64,000 nucleotides of DNA from Pedobacter schmidteae (GTDB lineage Bacteria > Bacteroidota > Bacteroidia > Sphingobacteriales > Sphingobacteriaceae), in the NCBI RefSeq assembly GCF_900564155.1, contig NZ_LS999839.1, positions 186,001-250,000 on the forward strand, given 5' to 3'. Below the pieces are notes generated by a model. The model saw only the letters and a list, made by a program, of their open reading frames with translations, was not told the origin of the DNA and searched no databases. The position numbers and the translations under genes are program-made. How positions within the stretch are numbered: position 1 is the first letter of the stretch; each line of letters opens with the position of its first letter. Below, piece by piece: positions 55,657 to 64,000 of this stretch.

Positions 55657-57171
55657 ATGAAAACACTTATAAAAACAGTAACTGGCACTTTTCTCTTTTG
55701 CCTGATCCTATTCGGTTGCAGTAAAGACAAGGGAAATTATGATTTGAAGCCTATTAATGAGCTTACCGTGGATTCACTAAATGGTGGCCAGGAGATTGAA
55801 ATTTTAAGCAATGAAACACTAAAGCTGTCGCCGGCAATAAAACAGGAGAATGTAAGCGCCGGCACCTATAAGTACCGTTGGTTTATGTACGGAGACAACT
55901 ACACCCCAGCGATAGAGCTTTCGGATAAAAAGGATCTGAACGTACAAATCACAGCTCCTATAGGCGGCTACACGTTGAGGTATGTAGTTACAGATGTAAC
56001 GACAGGTATTTCTGCCTTCCAGGAAATACACATGACCATCACATCAAAATACGCGAGTGGTTTAGTTGTTTTGGATGAAAAGGTCAATGGTGGAGATGTT
56101 AGCCACATTGCTTTAAATGGCACTATATATAAAAACTTATACAGCGAGGCCAATAACGGGAACCACATTACTACGCCAGCCAGCAAATTGGTTGGGTTTT
56201 ATTACGACCGTGGCGAAGATATCCAGAAACCCATATGGATTTTTATCTCCTCACCCGGAAAACCGACCATCGAAATAGATCCTGAATCTTATAAGGAAGT
56301 TGGTCCATTTTCCCGCATGTTGATCACGCCACCTGCAGAGCCGGCACAACTTTCGGACATTGCCAGCATGGTTAATGGTGATCCTATTTTTTCAATTGTA
56401 AATGGCAAGCTTCAATTTGGAACAGGTGGCGATTCTTCACCATCCTTTCAGGGGGCTTTACTTGGCGATTATGAACTTGCACCTTATATCATCAGTACTA
56501 CTGCCGGTGGGGGCAATATCCAGGCACGGACTTATTTAATTACCTATGATCAGAAAAACGGACGCTTTTTATCCTTTTCTGGTTTTAATGTAGGCTTGTT
56601 CAACACCTACAGTACCGATATGACAAACCCTGGGGCATTTGATCCCAACAAGGTCAAAAAACAATGCGTGTTTGCGTGCTATTCCAATCAATACAGCTAT
56701 TACAATTGGCTAATGAAAGACCAAACGGGCAAGATGTATTTTTATCAGATGTATCCGGTAGCCACGCAAAAGGCAGCCGCAGCTTATTCAGAAATAACCG
56801 CCACTCCTGAAATGAGTCAAGCGACAATTTTTGCGGGGTCCACAAAATTACCGCACATATATTATGTGGCAGATAACCGGGTATTTCTGTACGATTACAA
56901 AGCCAACAACGCCAGGTTGATTTATACTTTCGGGGCAGGCGAGCAAATTACAGATATGAAATTTGCCGTAAGCCGGGTTCCCGAATATCAAACCGGGTAT
57001 CAATGCATACGCACGCTGGACAAAATTTACATCGCTACTTACAATGGCACCGAAGGAAAAGTAAACGAATTTGATGTATCGGCAACCGGAGCATTTACCG
57101 ACAATGCCCCGGTAAAAACCTATTCCGGCTTTGGAAAAATAACCAGTATGTTTTACAAAGAGAAAAGATAA
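55657..57171 (+). CDS. PKD-like family lipoprotein
   Basis: A 504-residue lipoprotein with lipobox I-L-F-G-C followed by S-K-D-K-G-N-Y-D, an acidic start like the surface-export signal. An Ig/PKD-like domain spans about 30-130 (Y-K-Y-R-W-F-M-Y-G, Y-T-L-R-Y-V-V-T-D-V-T-T-G), then the rest resembles a beta-propeller-like repeat (V-V-L-D-E-K, I-Y-Y-V-A-D-N-R-V-F-L-Y-D-Y, D-K-I-Y-I-A-T-Y-N-G). Proteins of this type occur next to DUF4843 and SusD genes. It starts 5 bases after the DUF4843 stop and ends 3 bases before the thioredoxin-like gene, so it is clearly in the operon. Function unknown. Confidence 0.85.
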   Translation: MKTLIKTVTGTFLFCLILFGCSKDKGNYDLKPINELTVDSLNGGQEIEILSNETLKLSPAIKQENVSAGTYKYRWFMYGDNYTPAIELSDKKDLNVQITAPIGGYTLRYVVTDVTTGISAFQEIHMTITSKYASGLVVLDEKVNGGDVSHIALNGTIYKNLYSEANNGNHITTPASKLVGFYYDRGEDIQKPIWIFISSPGKPTIEIDPESYKEVGPFSRMLITPPAEPAQLSDIASMVNGDPIFSIVNGKLQFGTGGDSSPSFQGALLGDYELAPYIISTTAGGGNIQARTYLITYDQKNGRFLSFSGFNVGLFNTYSTDMTNPGAFDPNKVKKQCVFACYSNQYSYYNWLMKDQTGKMYFYQMYPVATQKAAAAYSEITATPEMSQATIFAGSTKLPHIYYVADNRVFLYDYKANNARLIYTFGAGEQITDMKFAVSRVPEYQTGYQCIRTLDKIYIATYNGTEGKVNEFDVSATGAFTDNAPVKTYSGFGKITSMFYKEKR

Positions 57172-57174
57172 CCT

Positions 57175-58356
57175 ATGAAAAAGCTAAATATACTATCCAT
57201 TACCCTGATGCTGGCTCCCCTTTTGGGAGCCGCCCAGGGCAATCCCTTTACATTAACAGGGAAAGTTGCCGATAGCAAACGTATGGTCGATAGGACCATA
57301 TACCTGAAGTTTAAACAGAATGGCACCGAGATAAAAGACAGTACACAGCTGATCAACGGAATGTATACTTTTAAAGGCATGGTATCCTACCCGGTAAAAG
57401 CTACAATCCAGTTAAAGGTTGCCGACAGTGTGGAGCAATATCACAAGCAAACCAGGATTCTGAAAGATTACGCTCATGAATTTTACCTGGATAAAGGGCA
57501 GCTCAGCGCAAACGCAGCCGAAAAGCTAAATAGCACTATTATTAAAGGCTCTGCAGCAGAGGACGATCATCAGCAACTCAATACCTTACTTGATCCATTT
57601 TACAAAGCCAGCAACAAACTTTATGATCAGGAAGGCAGGAAAGTTTATCAAAGCAAAGATAGCGCTGCTATTGCTGCCTACACCAAAAAAAGTTATGCCA
57701 TTCAGGATCAGATTGAAACTACAAAAAAGAACTTTCTTTTTAGTCACCCCCAATCGGGAATGGTGCTCGACATGCTGAATGAATATACACGAACCATATT
57801 GGAACCTTCCGAAATAGAGCCCTTGTTTAAGCAGATACAACCCGGATTAAAAGCGTCTTCGGAGGGACAAGCCTATGCCAAACGGATGGAACAAGCACGA
57901 AGCACCGCCCTTGGTGCGAAAGCGCCTGATTTCACACTAAAAGATAGAAACGGAAAAGCAGTAAGCTTGTCGGCCATGAAGGGCAAACTGGTACTATTGG
58001 ATTTCTGGGGCAGCTGGTGTTTTCCATGCCGGTCAACCCATCCTCATTTAAGAGCCCTGTACGCCGAATATAAAAACAAGGGTTTTGAAATTTTAGGTGT
58101 ATCCAATGAACGTGGCACTCCGGAAGAAAACTATAAAAAATGGACTGCCGCATTAGATCAGGATAAAATGACCTGGGTAAATGTTTTGAGCGAAAAAGGA
58201 GAAAAGGATAAACCAACCGTAGCAAGCCAATACAGTGTAAATGCCTATCCTACCAAAGTACTCATCAACAAAGAGGGTTTTATTGTAAAGAAATTTGTAG
58301 GTAGCGGAGAGGCCAATGCACAAGCGCTCGACGAACTGATCAAAAAAATGCTTTAA
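57175..58356 (+). CDS. TlpA/AhpC-like periplasmic thioredoxin with DUF4369 N-terminus
   Basis: A 393-residue exported protein with a signal peptide (cleavage near L-G-A-A-Q-G). The N-terminal ~100 residues match DUF4369 (F-T-L-T-G-K-V-A-D, I-Y-L-K-F). A helical linker follows, and from about 245 a thioredoxin-fold domain with A-P-D-F-T-L-K-D-R-N-G and the redox site W-G-S-W-C-F-P-C near residues 278-285, then the cis-Pro region N-A-Y-P-T-K-V-L. Such proteins reduce or rearrange disulfides in the periplasm. Being last in a SusCD operon, it may act on imported proteins or peptides; this is an inference. Confidence 0.92.
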   Translation: MKKLNILSITLMLAPLLGAAQGNPFTLTGKVADSKRMVDRTIYLKFKQNGTEIKDSTQLINGMYTFKGMVSYPVKATIQLKVADSVEQYHKQTRILKDYAHEFYLDKGQLSANAAEKLNSTIIKGSAAEDDHQQLNTLLDPFYKASNKLYDQEGRKVYQSKDSAAIAAYTKKSYAIQDQIETTKKNFLFSHPQSGMVLDMLNEYTRTILEPSEIEPLFKQIQPGLKASSEGQAYAKRMEQARSTALGAKAPDFTLKDRNGKAVSLSAMKGKLVLLDFWGSWCFPCRSTHPHLRALYAEYKNKGFEILGVSNERGTPEENYKKWTAALDQDKMTWVNVLSEKGEKDKPTVASQYSVNAYPTKVLINKEGFIVKKFVGSGEANAQALDELIKKML

Positions 58357-58492
58357 ATTAAAAGCCCTGCGAGGCCACCCTGTTTTAGCAAAAAGGACTG
58401 CCACAATTAAACTAATAGTCCTGTGCCACCCTTCTGATAAAAACAGTTTAAATCAATACCTCCGCAAGGTAATCCTGCTTTAACAAAAAATT

Positions 58493-58572
58493 ACCTTCTC
58501 TGACAAGGCCTCGCGTTATTTTAGATTTTTCTCAAAAAAATCTAAATTCATGCAGCCTTGGAAGAGAACGGT
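58493..58572. other. Structured noncoding element B (before the fourth sigma gene)
   Basis: ACC-TTCTCT (58493-58501) pairs with AGAGAA-C-GGT (58563-58572) with one bulged base, then CAAGGC/GCCTTG (58504-58509/58555-58560) after a GA/GA internal loop, and TTTAGATTTTT/AAAAATCTAAA (58520-58530/58536-58546). It has the same outer stem, bulge position and left flank as element A, with the closing pair changed from C-G to T-A. A TATCTTTA box follows (58581-58588). The rest of the 274-base gap holds repeated CCTG(T/C)TTTA(G/A)CAAAAA units and an AGGACT/AGTCCT hairpin. Confidence 0.5.
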
Positions 58573-58630
58573 CATTTTTTTATCTTTACATTGGGGAACC
58601 ACAAACCAGTCAGGTTTGTCCCACCATACA

Positions 58631-59242
58631 ATGCAACTAAAGCCTGAAACCGATTTTAATAATGATAAAGCACTTTTACACCAGATCTCGACAGGTGATG
58701 CAAAAGCTTTCAGTATTTTTTTTCATCGCTACAGTGCTAAGGTTTACACCTACGCCTTAAAAATTATTAAGTCTGATACCCTTTCTGAAGAAATTGTACA
58801 GGAAGTATTTGTAAAAATATGGAACCTGGAAGACCAGTTGAACAGCATTGAAAATCTGGATGCTTACCTCCGTGTATTAACGCGCAACCATACCTTAAAG
58901 GTTTTGCGCAGAATAGCCCTCGAAGTGCGAACCAGCAAAATGATGGCACCCGACTATAAGGAAACCCACAACGAAACTGAAGAATACATCATTTTTAAAG
59001 ATTCTGAGAAGATTTTAAACCAGGGCATTGATCAACTGCCTGCACAACAAAGACTGGTTTACCAGCTTTGTCACCAGGAGGGTTTAAAGTACGAAGAGGT
59101 TGCCGAAAGGCTGAGCATTTCTAAGCTCACCGTAAAAACCCATATGCAACATGCGCTCCGTTTTCTACGCAATTATGTAAGCACGCATACTGATATCGCG
59201 ATTCTGGTTATTCTGATGACTTTCCTGGCCGAAAGACATTAA
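58631..59242 (+). CDS. ECF sigma factor (fourth uptake locus)
   Basis: A 203-residue ECF sigma factor with region 2 at about 30-90 (F-S-I-F-F-H-R-Y-S-A-K-V, S-E-E-I-V-Q-E-V-F-V-K-I-W-N) and region 4 at about 130-185 (L-P-A-Q-Q-R-L-V-Y-Q-L-C-H-Q-E-G-L-K-Y-E-E-V). I start at the ATG at 58631 (M-Q-L-K-P-E-T); the frame opens at an ATG at 58550, but that lies within noncoding element B and would add 27 residues not seen in the family. It is followed by FecR and SusC in the standard order. Confidence 0.92.
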   Translation: MQLKPETDFNNDKALLHQISTGDAKAFSIFFHRYSAKVYTYALKIIKSDTLSEEIVQEVFVKIWNLEDQLNSIENLDAYLRVLTRNHTLKVLRRIALEVRTSKMMAPDYKETHNETEEYIIFKDSEKILNQGIDQLPAQQRLVYQLCHQEGLKYEEVAERLSISKLTVKTHMQHALRFLRNYVSTHTDIAILVILMTFLAERH

Positions 59243-59322
59243 TTTATTTTTTTTTCAATTTCATTACTCCTCTCGTCTTTTTCATGGGTCTATATAAGAA
59301 AGGGGCATAAAGCACCATACCT

Positions 59323-60477
59323 ATGAATGTAAAATTAACAGATTTGTACCAGCGTTATATTGACGATACCTGCACGGAAAAAGAACGTGCAGAACTTTTC
59401 TCGATCATAGCGACCAATCCCGAAGACCCACAAATTGAAGGTCTTATGGATGGCACATGGCATCAAATAAATACAACCGAAATCCAGACTTTTCAAAATG
59501 CTGATGTGGTACTGGGCAATATACTGCAAACCGGCGACAGGTCCCTTGTTAAAAAGAACAACTGGTACAGATATGCTGCTGCTGCTTCAATAGCAGTTGC
59601 TTTAAGTGCCGCCATCTATTTATTTGCCACGCGTAATCCTGCAATAAAACAGGAAGCCGAAACTGCCAGTCAAATTACTCCCGGAGCAAATAAAGCAACC
59701 CTAACCCTGGCTGATGGAAAAGTAATTAGTTTAGATAGTGCTGCCGACGGCGAAATAGCCCGGCAGGCAGGTATAATGGTCAGTAAGACAAAAGATGGTC
59801 AGCTGGTTTATGATCTATCCAAAAAACAGACTGGTACAGATCTGGCTTATAATACCATATCCACACCACGTGGCGGACAATATCAGGTTAATCTGCCTGA
59901 TGGCACAAAAATATGGCTTAATGCCGCTTCCTCTTTACGTTATCCTACAGTTTTTAATGAAGGGAAACGCAAAGTACAATTAACTGGTGAGGCCTATTTT
60001 GAAGTAGCGAAAGATAAAACACATCCTTTTATAGTAGCAACAGATAAGCAGGAAATTGAAGTATTGGGCACACATTTTAATGTAAACAGCTATACCGATG
60101 AAAATGTGACCAAAACTACCCTTTTAGAAGGGAGTGTTAAAGTCTCTATACTCAAATCGCAGTCTGCAAGTTTCCTTAAACCTGGACAGCAATCTGTGTT
60201 GCGCAATAATGGATTAAATGTTTATACTGTAGACACGGAAGAAACAGTAGCCTGGAAAAATGGTTATTTCCAGTTCAATGAGGCCGACCTTGGCAGTATC
60301 ATGCGCCAGCTTTCCCGTTGGTACAATATAGACGTAGTTATAGAGGGTAAGTTGCCGGATGATCTTTTTCACTTTAAGGTACCAAGAAACCTGAGTCTTA
60401 ATGATGTATTGAAAATATTTGAAACCAATGGTATTAACTTTAAAACAGAAGGGAGAAAGCTTATCGTAAAATCATAA
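59323..60477 (+). CDS. FecR-type anti-sigma factor (fourth locus)
   Basis: A 384-residue anti-sigma factor: N-terminal cytoplasmic region (about 1-80), a transmembrane helix at about 84-102 (A-A-A-A-S-I-A-V-A-L-S-A-A-I-Y-L-F), FecR domain (T-P-R-G-G-Q-Y-Q-V-N-L-P-D-G-T, I-W-L-N-A-A-S-S-L, G-E-A-Y-F-E-V) and DUF4974 (I-M-R-Q-L-S-R-W-Y-N-I-D-V-V). Its FecR domain is closely similar to those of the first and third loci, which suggests these loci arose by duplication. It should control the sigma gene upstream and sense the SusC downstream. Confidence 0.93.
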   Translation: MNVKLTDLYQRYIDDTCTEKERAELFSIIATNPEDPQIEGLMDGTWHQINTTEIQTFQNADVVLGNILQTGDRSLVKKNNWYRYAAAASIAVALSAAIYLFATRNPAIKQEAETASQITPGANKATLTLADGKVISLDSAADGEIARQAGIMVSKTKDGQLVYDLSKKQTGTDLAYNTISTPRGGQYQVNLPDGTKIWLNAASSLRYPTVFNEGKRKVQLTGEAYFEVAKDKTHPFIVATDKQEIEVLGTHFNVNSYTDENVTKTTLLEGSVKVSILKSQSASFLKPGQQSVLRNNGLNVYTVDTEETVAWKNGYFQFNEADLGSIMRQLSRWYNIDVVIEGKLPDDLFHFKVPRNLSLNDVLKIFETNGINFKTEGRKLIVKS

Positions 60478-60487
60478 CCAATTAGAT

Positions 60488-60551
60488 TTTACCCTTAAAC
60501 AAAAAACCCGGAAGTGTTTCGACCACCTCCGGATTAAAGTTTCAGGGTAAA
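60488..60551 (+). promoter_or_regulatory. Nested hairpins between fecR and susC (fourth locus)
   Basis: An outer 8-bp perfect stem TTTACCCT/AGGGTAAA (60488-60495 with 60544-60551) encloses a 9-bp stem CCGGAAGTG/CACCTCCGG with one mismatch (60508-60516 with 60524-60532). There is no T-run after it. It lies 7 bases before the leader ORF of the next gene. Confidence 0.55.
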
Positions 60552-60558
60552 CAAAAAA

Positions 60559-60663
60559 ATGAGTCGGCAAGACTACAATATTTATCAACCCAACCGCGGC
60601 TTTACCAGAATCTCTTCAACAAGGGAAACGGTAGCGCCACGACTAAACCAAACAAAAATATGA
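60559..60663 (+). other. 34-codon leader ORF overlapping the last susC start
   Basis: The ATG at 60559 opens 34 codons and stops at TGA 60661-60663, overlapping the SusC ATG as ATGA in another frame. Its peptide includes Y-N-I-Y-Q-P-N-R-G-F-T-R, similar in style to the N-terminal extension Y-C-L-Y-R-P-K-R-G-S-Y-I-R of the SusC at 49922. It may be translated and coupled to SusC, or be the remnant of that extension after a frame change. Confidence 0.4.
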
Positions 60664-63600
60664 ATAAATTTTTAGACGCATTAAGGGTCATGAAATTAAT
60701 TATATGCTTACTAATCATCAGTCTCCAGGCAAGTGCAGTAGCATTTAGCCAACGGGTTAGCTTGAGTGAAAAAAACGCAAGCATAGAAAGTATCATTAAA
60801 AAAATTGAGCAGCAAAGCGGCTACTCGTTTTTCTACAAAATAGACCTGCTGAGAAATAACGCCTCTAAAATTAACCTCTCCTTAAAAAATGCAACGGTAG
60901 ACCAGGCATTACAGCAAACGCTAAGCAACCAGCCTTTAACCTTTGTTATTGTAAACAACACGGTTATCATTAAAGAAAAGCCATCAATCGGCGACAGGAA
61001 CAACAGCCCGGAAGCCAAAAAACCTGTGCGTGGCCGGGTAACAGATGGCAAAGGTCCTATCCCAGGAGTTTCTGTACGGATTGACGGCACAAACCTTACG
61101 GCCATCACAGATGCCAACGGTTATTTTACCTTAAACCTTGCACCAGGGTCTTACCGCATCGTTTTCAGTTATGTTGGCTATGAAAGCAAACGTATTGAAA
61201 AGGTAGTAACTGAAGGTGACAATAGCGAGATCAATGTAGTTTTAAATGTAGCTATTGCGCAGTTGCAGGAAGCAGTGGTGATGGGTTACAGCACCAAAAA
61301 GGCCAGTGAAGTTACCGGTTCGCTGCAGACTTTCACAGCCAAACAGTTGGAAGGTGTAACCACCAATAACCTGATCTCCTTACTGAAAGGAAAAGTTGCG
61401 GGGATGTACATTACTGAGCCATCGGGCGACCCGAATAACAAGGCCTCTTTTGTGGTACGTGGCCAAGGTACTTTACCAATAAACGGAGGTACAACTACAC
61501 TACGTGTCACCAATAACCTGAACCCATTAATTGTAGTAGATGGCATCATTTATCCCGATGTAGCCTATCCAAGCGACATTGTTTCTTCAACCGATATTGA
61601 AAGCATTACCCTATTAAAAGATGCGGCATCTACGGCTATTTACGGTTCACGTGCCAGCCAGGGGGTATTGGTCATCACCACCAAAAAAGGTGTTGCCGGT
61701 AACATGAAACTGGACATCAACAGCACATTTGGTGTAAGTAAAAGATACATGGGTAAAATCGAGTTCATGAACAGTCAGGAGTTATACGAACACCAGCGCA
61801 AAATGTTGTTGAACTCCTTTGCCATCAGAAATGAAGGCCTGAGCCAGGAGGCTTACCTCACAAAATACCTACCGCCAACTTCGGTATTAAGCAATTACAC
61901 CAACTGGAACGATGAAATCTATCGTGATGCCATGGTAAAAACAGTTGATGTAGGACTATCTGGTGGAACAGAAAAAACACGTTATTATTTTGGAGCTAAC
62001 CGTTATGACGAACAAGGGCCTTTAAAAGGCAATGACTTGTTAAGAAATAGCTTTAAGTTAAACCTGGACCATAACATTACCAGCAAATTAAGTCTTAACG
62101 CCAATATCAGTACAATATTTGACACAGGAAACAGAAGTCCGGTTGGTGGGATCAATCCCCTTTCATTGCTCCCATGGTACATCTTAAACAACGACGATGG
62201 AACCCCTAAAAAAATACTAGGTACAGATCCATTGAACAATATCTCACAAAATCCCCTGTACGATTTACCTTATAACAGTAACATTACCAAAACGCAAACC
62301 GTACTGGGTGTATTTTCAGCAAAGTATAAATTATTCGATTGGCTAACCTTATCGTCTAACAACTCTTATAATACCAGCTTTATTGACAATCAATCTTACG
62401 AAGACCGCTTATCCATAACCGGCACCGGCGATAAAGGAAGGCTTTTACAACGTAAAACTAATTACTACTCTTTCATGACCTCCAACCTGGCCACTGCCCG
62501 TAAACAATTTGGTTTACATACTGTGGGTGGCTTAGGAGGCTTTGAATACAATAAAAATGGCTCTGAATTTAATGCCATTGCCGTGAAAAACATGCCTACA
62601 GGTGTTAAAGTACCTTCTGCAGCAGCAGAAGTATGGAATACCCTCAGCGGAAAATCCTTCGCGGGAGAAAAATATGTAAGAGCCTCCTACTCACTATTTT
62701 CTGAAGGCAATTACAACTACGACGAACGTTATTTCGCCAATGCATCTTACAGGATGGACTACTCTACCAATTTTGGTATAGAAAAAAGGGCAGGTCATTT
62801 TTATTCTGTAAGTGGTGCATGGCTGGCCAGCAATGAGCAATTCCTGAAAGGCAATAAATACCTCACCAATCTAAAAATCAGGGGCAGTTACGGAACAAGT
62901 GGAAAAGTAGCGGGAGAAGACTTCCTGACTGAGAGTTTCTACAATTTCAATTATCAGTATGGAGGCGATCCTGCAGGTATCATCAACCAATTGGGCAACA
63001 GGCAAATTACCTGGGAACGTGCCTATGTAAGGAACTTGGGTATTGACCTGGGCTTGTTTAACAGAGTTACCATATCAGCAGATTTCTATAGAAAAAACAA
63101 TACAGACTTGCTTCAAAGAGTGGCAACCCCTTCCGTACTGGGCGTACCCAGCCAATACCAAAATATCGGTGCTATGGTTAACAAAGGTGTAGAACTGGTC
63201 CTTTCCAGCAGAAACCTTACCGGCAAATTCACCTGGGAAACTGGTTTCAATCTTACATTCAATAAAAATAAGATCACCAAACTGTACGACGGCAAACTTC
63301 AAAATGGATATTTTGCACTTCTTAAAGAAGGAGATGACATCAATACCGTACGTGCCGTGAAATGGATGGGTGTAAACAGTGAAACGGGTGCACCTCAATT
63401 TGAACGTTTGGAACTCGATCCAACTACAAACACCTACACCAGCAAAATCGTAAATACTTATGATGATGTATTTAAGGGTTTAACCGGAGATGCTGCAGCA
63501 GCACAATACCAGTTGGTAGGCATGGGCACTCCTAAATACTATGGTGGTATCCTGAATACTTTTGGCTACAAAGGCTTTGAATTGTCTGTACTATTGAATT

Positions 63601-64000
63601 TCGCTGCAGATTACCTGGTATACAACAATTCGAGAAGCAGCTATTTTTCTTCCGAAGGCAACAATGTGCTGAAAAATAACCAGGTCAAACCAAGAAACGG
63701 ACAATCGATCTGGGAAAAACCAGGTGATAAGGCCACAGAACCGATGATTTACCGTAGCCGCACCGATGGTGCTGATCAGCAGTTTATCTCCAGATTCTGG
63801 GAAGATGCCAGTCACATCAGGGTGCGCAATGCGAGGTTAAGCTATGCCTTACCAACCAAACTCATCAGCAGGGCTAAGTTAACCCGTGCAAATATTTACC
63901 TGAGTGGTGATAACCTGTTTGTCTTTACCAAAAAAACCTTCTACGGATCTGATCCTGAAGGTAACCTGGCCGGCGACACCAACAATTATGGAGTAAGTGC
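60660..64000 (+). CDS. SusC/RagA TonB-dependent transporter with STN domain, 3' end missing
   Basis: The visible 1113 codons of a SusC-type channel cut by the right edge, near its C-terminus. A signal segment (V-M-K-L-I-I-C-L-L-I-I-S-L-Q-A-S-A) is followed by an STN domain at about 35-105 (I-I-K-K-I-E-Q-Q-S-G-Y-S-F-F-Y), a carboxypeptidase-regulatory domain (V-R-G-R-V-T-D-G-K-G-P-I-P-G-V), a plug (V-V-M-G-Y-S-T-K-K-A, V-D-G-I-I-Y, A-I-Y-G-S-R-A-S-Q-G-V-L) and most of the barrel. The ATG at 60660 is chosen because the frame upstream is closed; it overlaps a 34-codon leader ORF. A SusD gene should follow outside the window. Confidence 0.93.
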   Translation, partial: MNKFLDALRVMKLIICLLIISLQASAVAFSQRVSLSEKNASIESIIKKIEQQSGYSFFYKIDLLRNNASKINLSLKNATVDQALQQTLSNQPLTFVIVNNTVIIKEKPSIGDRNNSPEAKKPVRGRVTDGKGPIPGVSVRIDGTNLTAITDANGYFTLNLAPGSYRIVFSYVGYESKRIEKVVTEGDNSEINVVLNVAIAQLQEAVVMGYSTKKASEVTGSLQTFTAKQLEGVTTNNLISLLKGKVAGMYITEPSGDPNNKASFVVRGQGTLPINGGTTTLRVTNNLNPLIVVDGIIYPDVAYPSDIVSSTDIESITLLKDAASTAIYGSRASQGVLVITTKKGVAGNMKLDINSTFGVSKRYMGKIEFMNSQELYEHQRKMLLNSFAIRNEGLSQEAYLTKYLPPTSVLSNYTNWNDEIYRDAMVKTVDVGLSGGTEKTRYYFGANRYDEQGPLKGNDLLRNSFKLNLDHNITSKLSLNANISTIFDTGNRSPVGGINPLSLLPWYILNNDDGTPKKILGTDPLNNISQNPLYDLPYNSNITKTQTVLGVFSAKYKLFDWLTLSSNNSYNTSFIDNQSYEDRLSITGTGDKGRLLQRKTNYYSFMTSNLATARKQFGLHTVGGLGGFEYNKNGSEFNAIAVKNMPTGVKVPSAAAEVWNTLSGKSFAGEKYVRASYSLFSEGNYNYDERYFANASYRMDYSTNFGIEKRAGHFYSVSGAWLASNEQFLKGNKYLTNLKIRGSYGTSGKVAGEDFLTESFYNFNYQYGGDPAGIINQLGNRQITWERAYVRNLGIDLGLFNRVTISADFYRKNNTDLLQRVATPSVLGVPSQYQNIGAMVNKGVELVLSSRNLTGKFTWETGFNLTFNKNKITKLYDGKLQNGYFALLKEGDDINTVRAVKWMGVNSETGAPQFERLELDPTTNTYTSKIVNTYDDVFKGLTGDAAAAQYQLVGMGTPKYYGGILNTFGYKGFELSVLLNFAADYLVYNNSRSSYFSSEGNNVLKNNQVKPRNGQSIWEKPGDKATEPMIYRSRTDGADQQFISRFWEDASHIRVRNARLSYALPTKLISRAKLTRANIYLSGDNLFVFTKKTFYGSDPEGNLAGDTNNYGVS

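Noticed and set aside
58357..58492. Repeated CAAAAA-containing units as a CRISPR array
   Set aside because: The units are too degenerate, differ in spacing and have no regular spacers or cas genes nearby.

Overview
The window reads as chromosome of a Bacteroidota member, most like the Sphingobacteriaceae (Pedobacter type). The reasons are four cell-surface-signalling loci built from an ECF sigma factor, a FecR-type anti-sigma factor and a SusC/RagA TonB-dependent transporter; TTG-N20/21-TAnnTTTG promoters instead of sigma-70 type -35/-10 boxes; few Shine-Dalgarno sequences; and lipoproteins with C-K-K or C-S-K-D starts. I see no tRNA, rRNA, CRISPR array, transposase or prophage gene.

Layout. 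(1) 1-9104, minus strand: sigma, FecR, SusC, SusD, a DUF4959/5126/5000-like lipoprotein and a truncated DUF4998-like lipoprotein form one uptake operon. (2) 9355-16478: housekeeping genes: an RluA pseudouridine synthase coupled to panB, then divergently carA, an ABC exporter pair, aquaporin and enolase. (3) 16873-25155: a second uptake locus (SusC, SusD_2-type SusD, a GH18-like lipoprotein that lacks its catalytic residues, and FecR). Its probable sigma factor sits alone at the far end, facing the operon. The whole block lies between eno and the divIC/ftsB-like gene, a pair adjacent in many bacteria, so it looks like an insertion. (4) 25493-47702: envelope and metabolic genes: divIC, a TRIC channel, a VWA membrane protein, a YafK-like L,D-transpeptidase, fabG, agmatine deiminase plus N-carbamoylputrescine amidase (putrescine synthesis), a barrel-less plug protein, class Ia ribonucleotide reductase, RlpA-like protein, MsrB, two glycosyltransferases, sucD, a TMEM175-like channel, a solute-binding protein, a stand-alone NUMOD protein with a degenerate HNH region, and a large L,D-transpeptidase. 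(5) 48031-58356, plus strand: sigma, FecR, SusC, SusD, DUF4843 lipoprotein, PKD-like lipoprotein and a TlpA-like thioredoxin, with no carbohydrate-active enzyme. (6) 58631-64000: sigma, FecR and a SusC running off the end.

How the genes work together. All four SusC proteins have an N-terminal STN signalling domain. In this family a loaded transporter signals through the STN domain to FecR in the inner membrane, which releases the ECF sigma factor to transcribe the operon. The SusD and accessory lipoproteins bind substrate at the surface. No substrate can be named from the sequence alone.

The least explained features are noncoding. Two related structured elements lie 33 kb apart (25394-25463 and 58493-58572) with a compensatory base-pair change and the same bulge. 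A hairpin lies between FecR and SusC in three of the four loci. Small upstream ORFs overlap the starts of carA and the last susC. I found no clear new defence or mobile system; the NUMOD protein and the GH18-like protein are the most unusual proteins.
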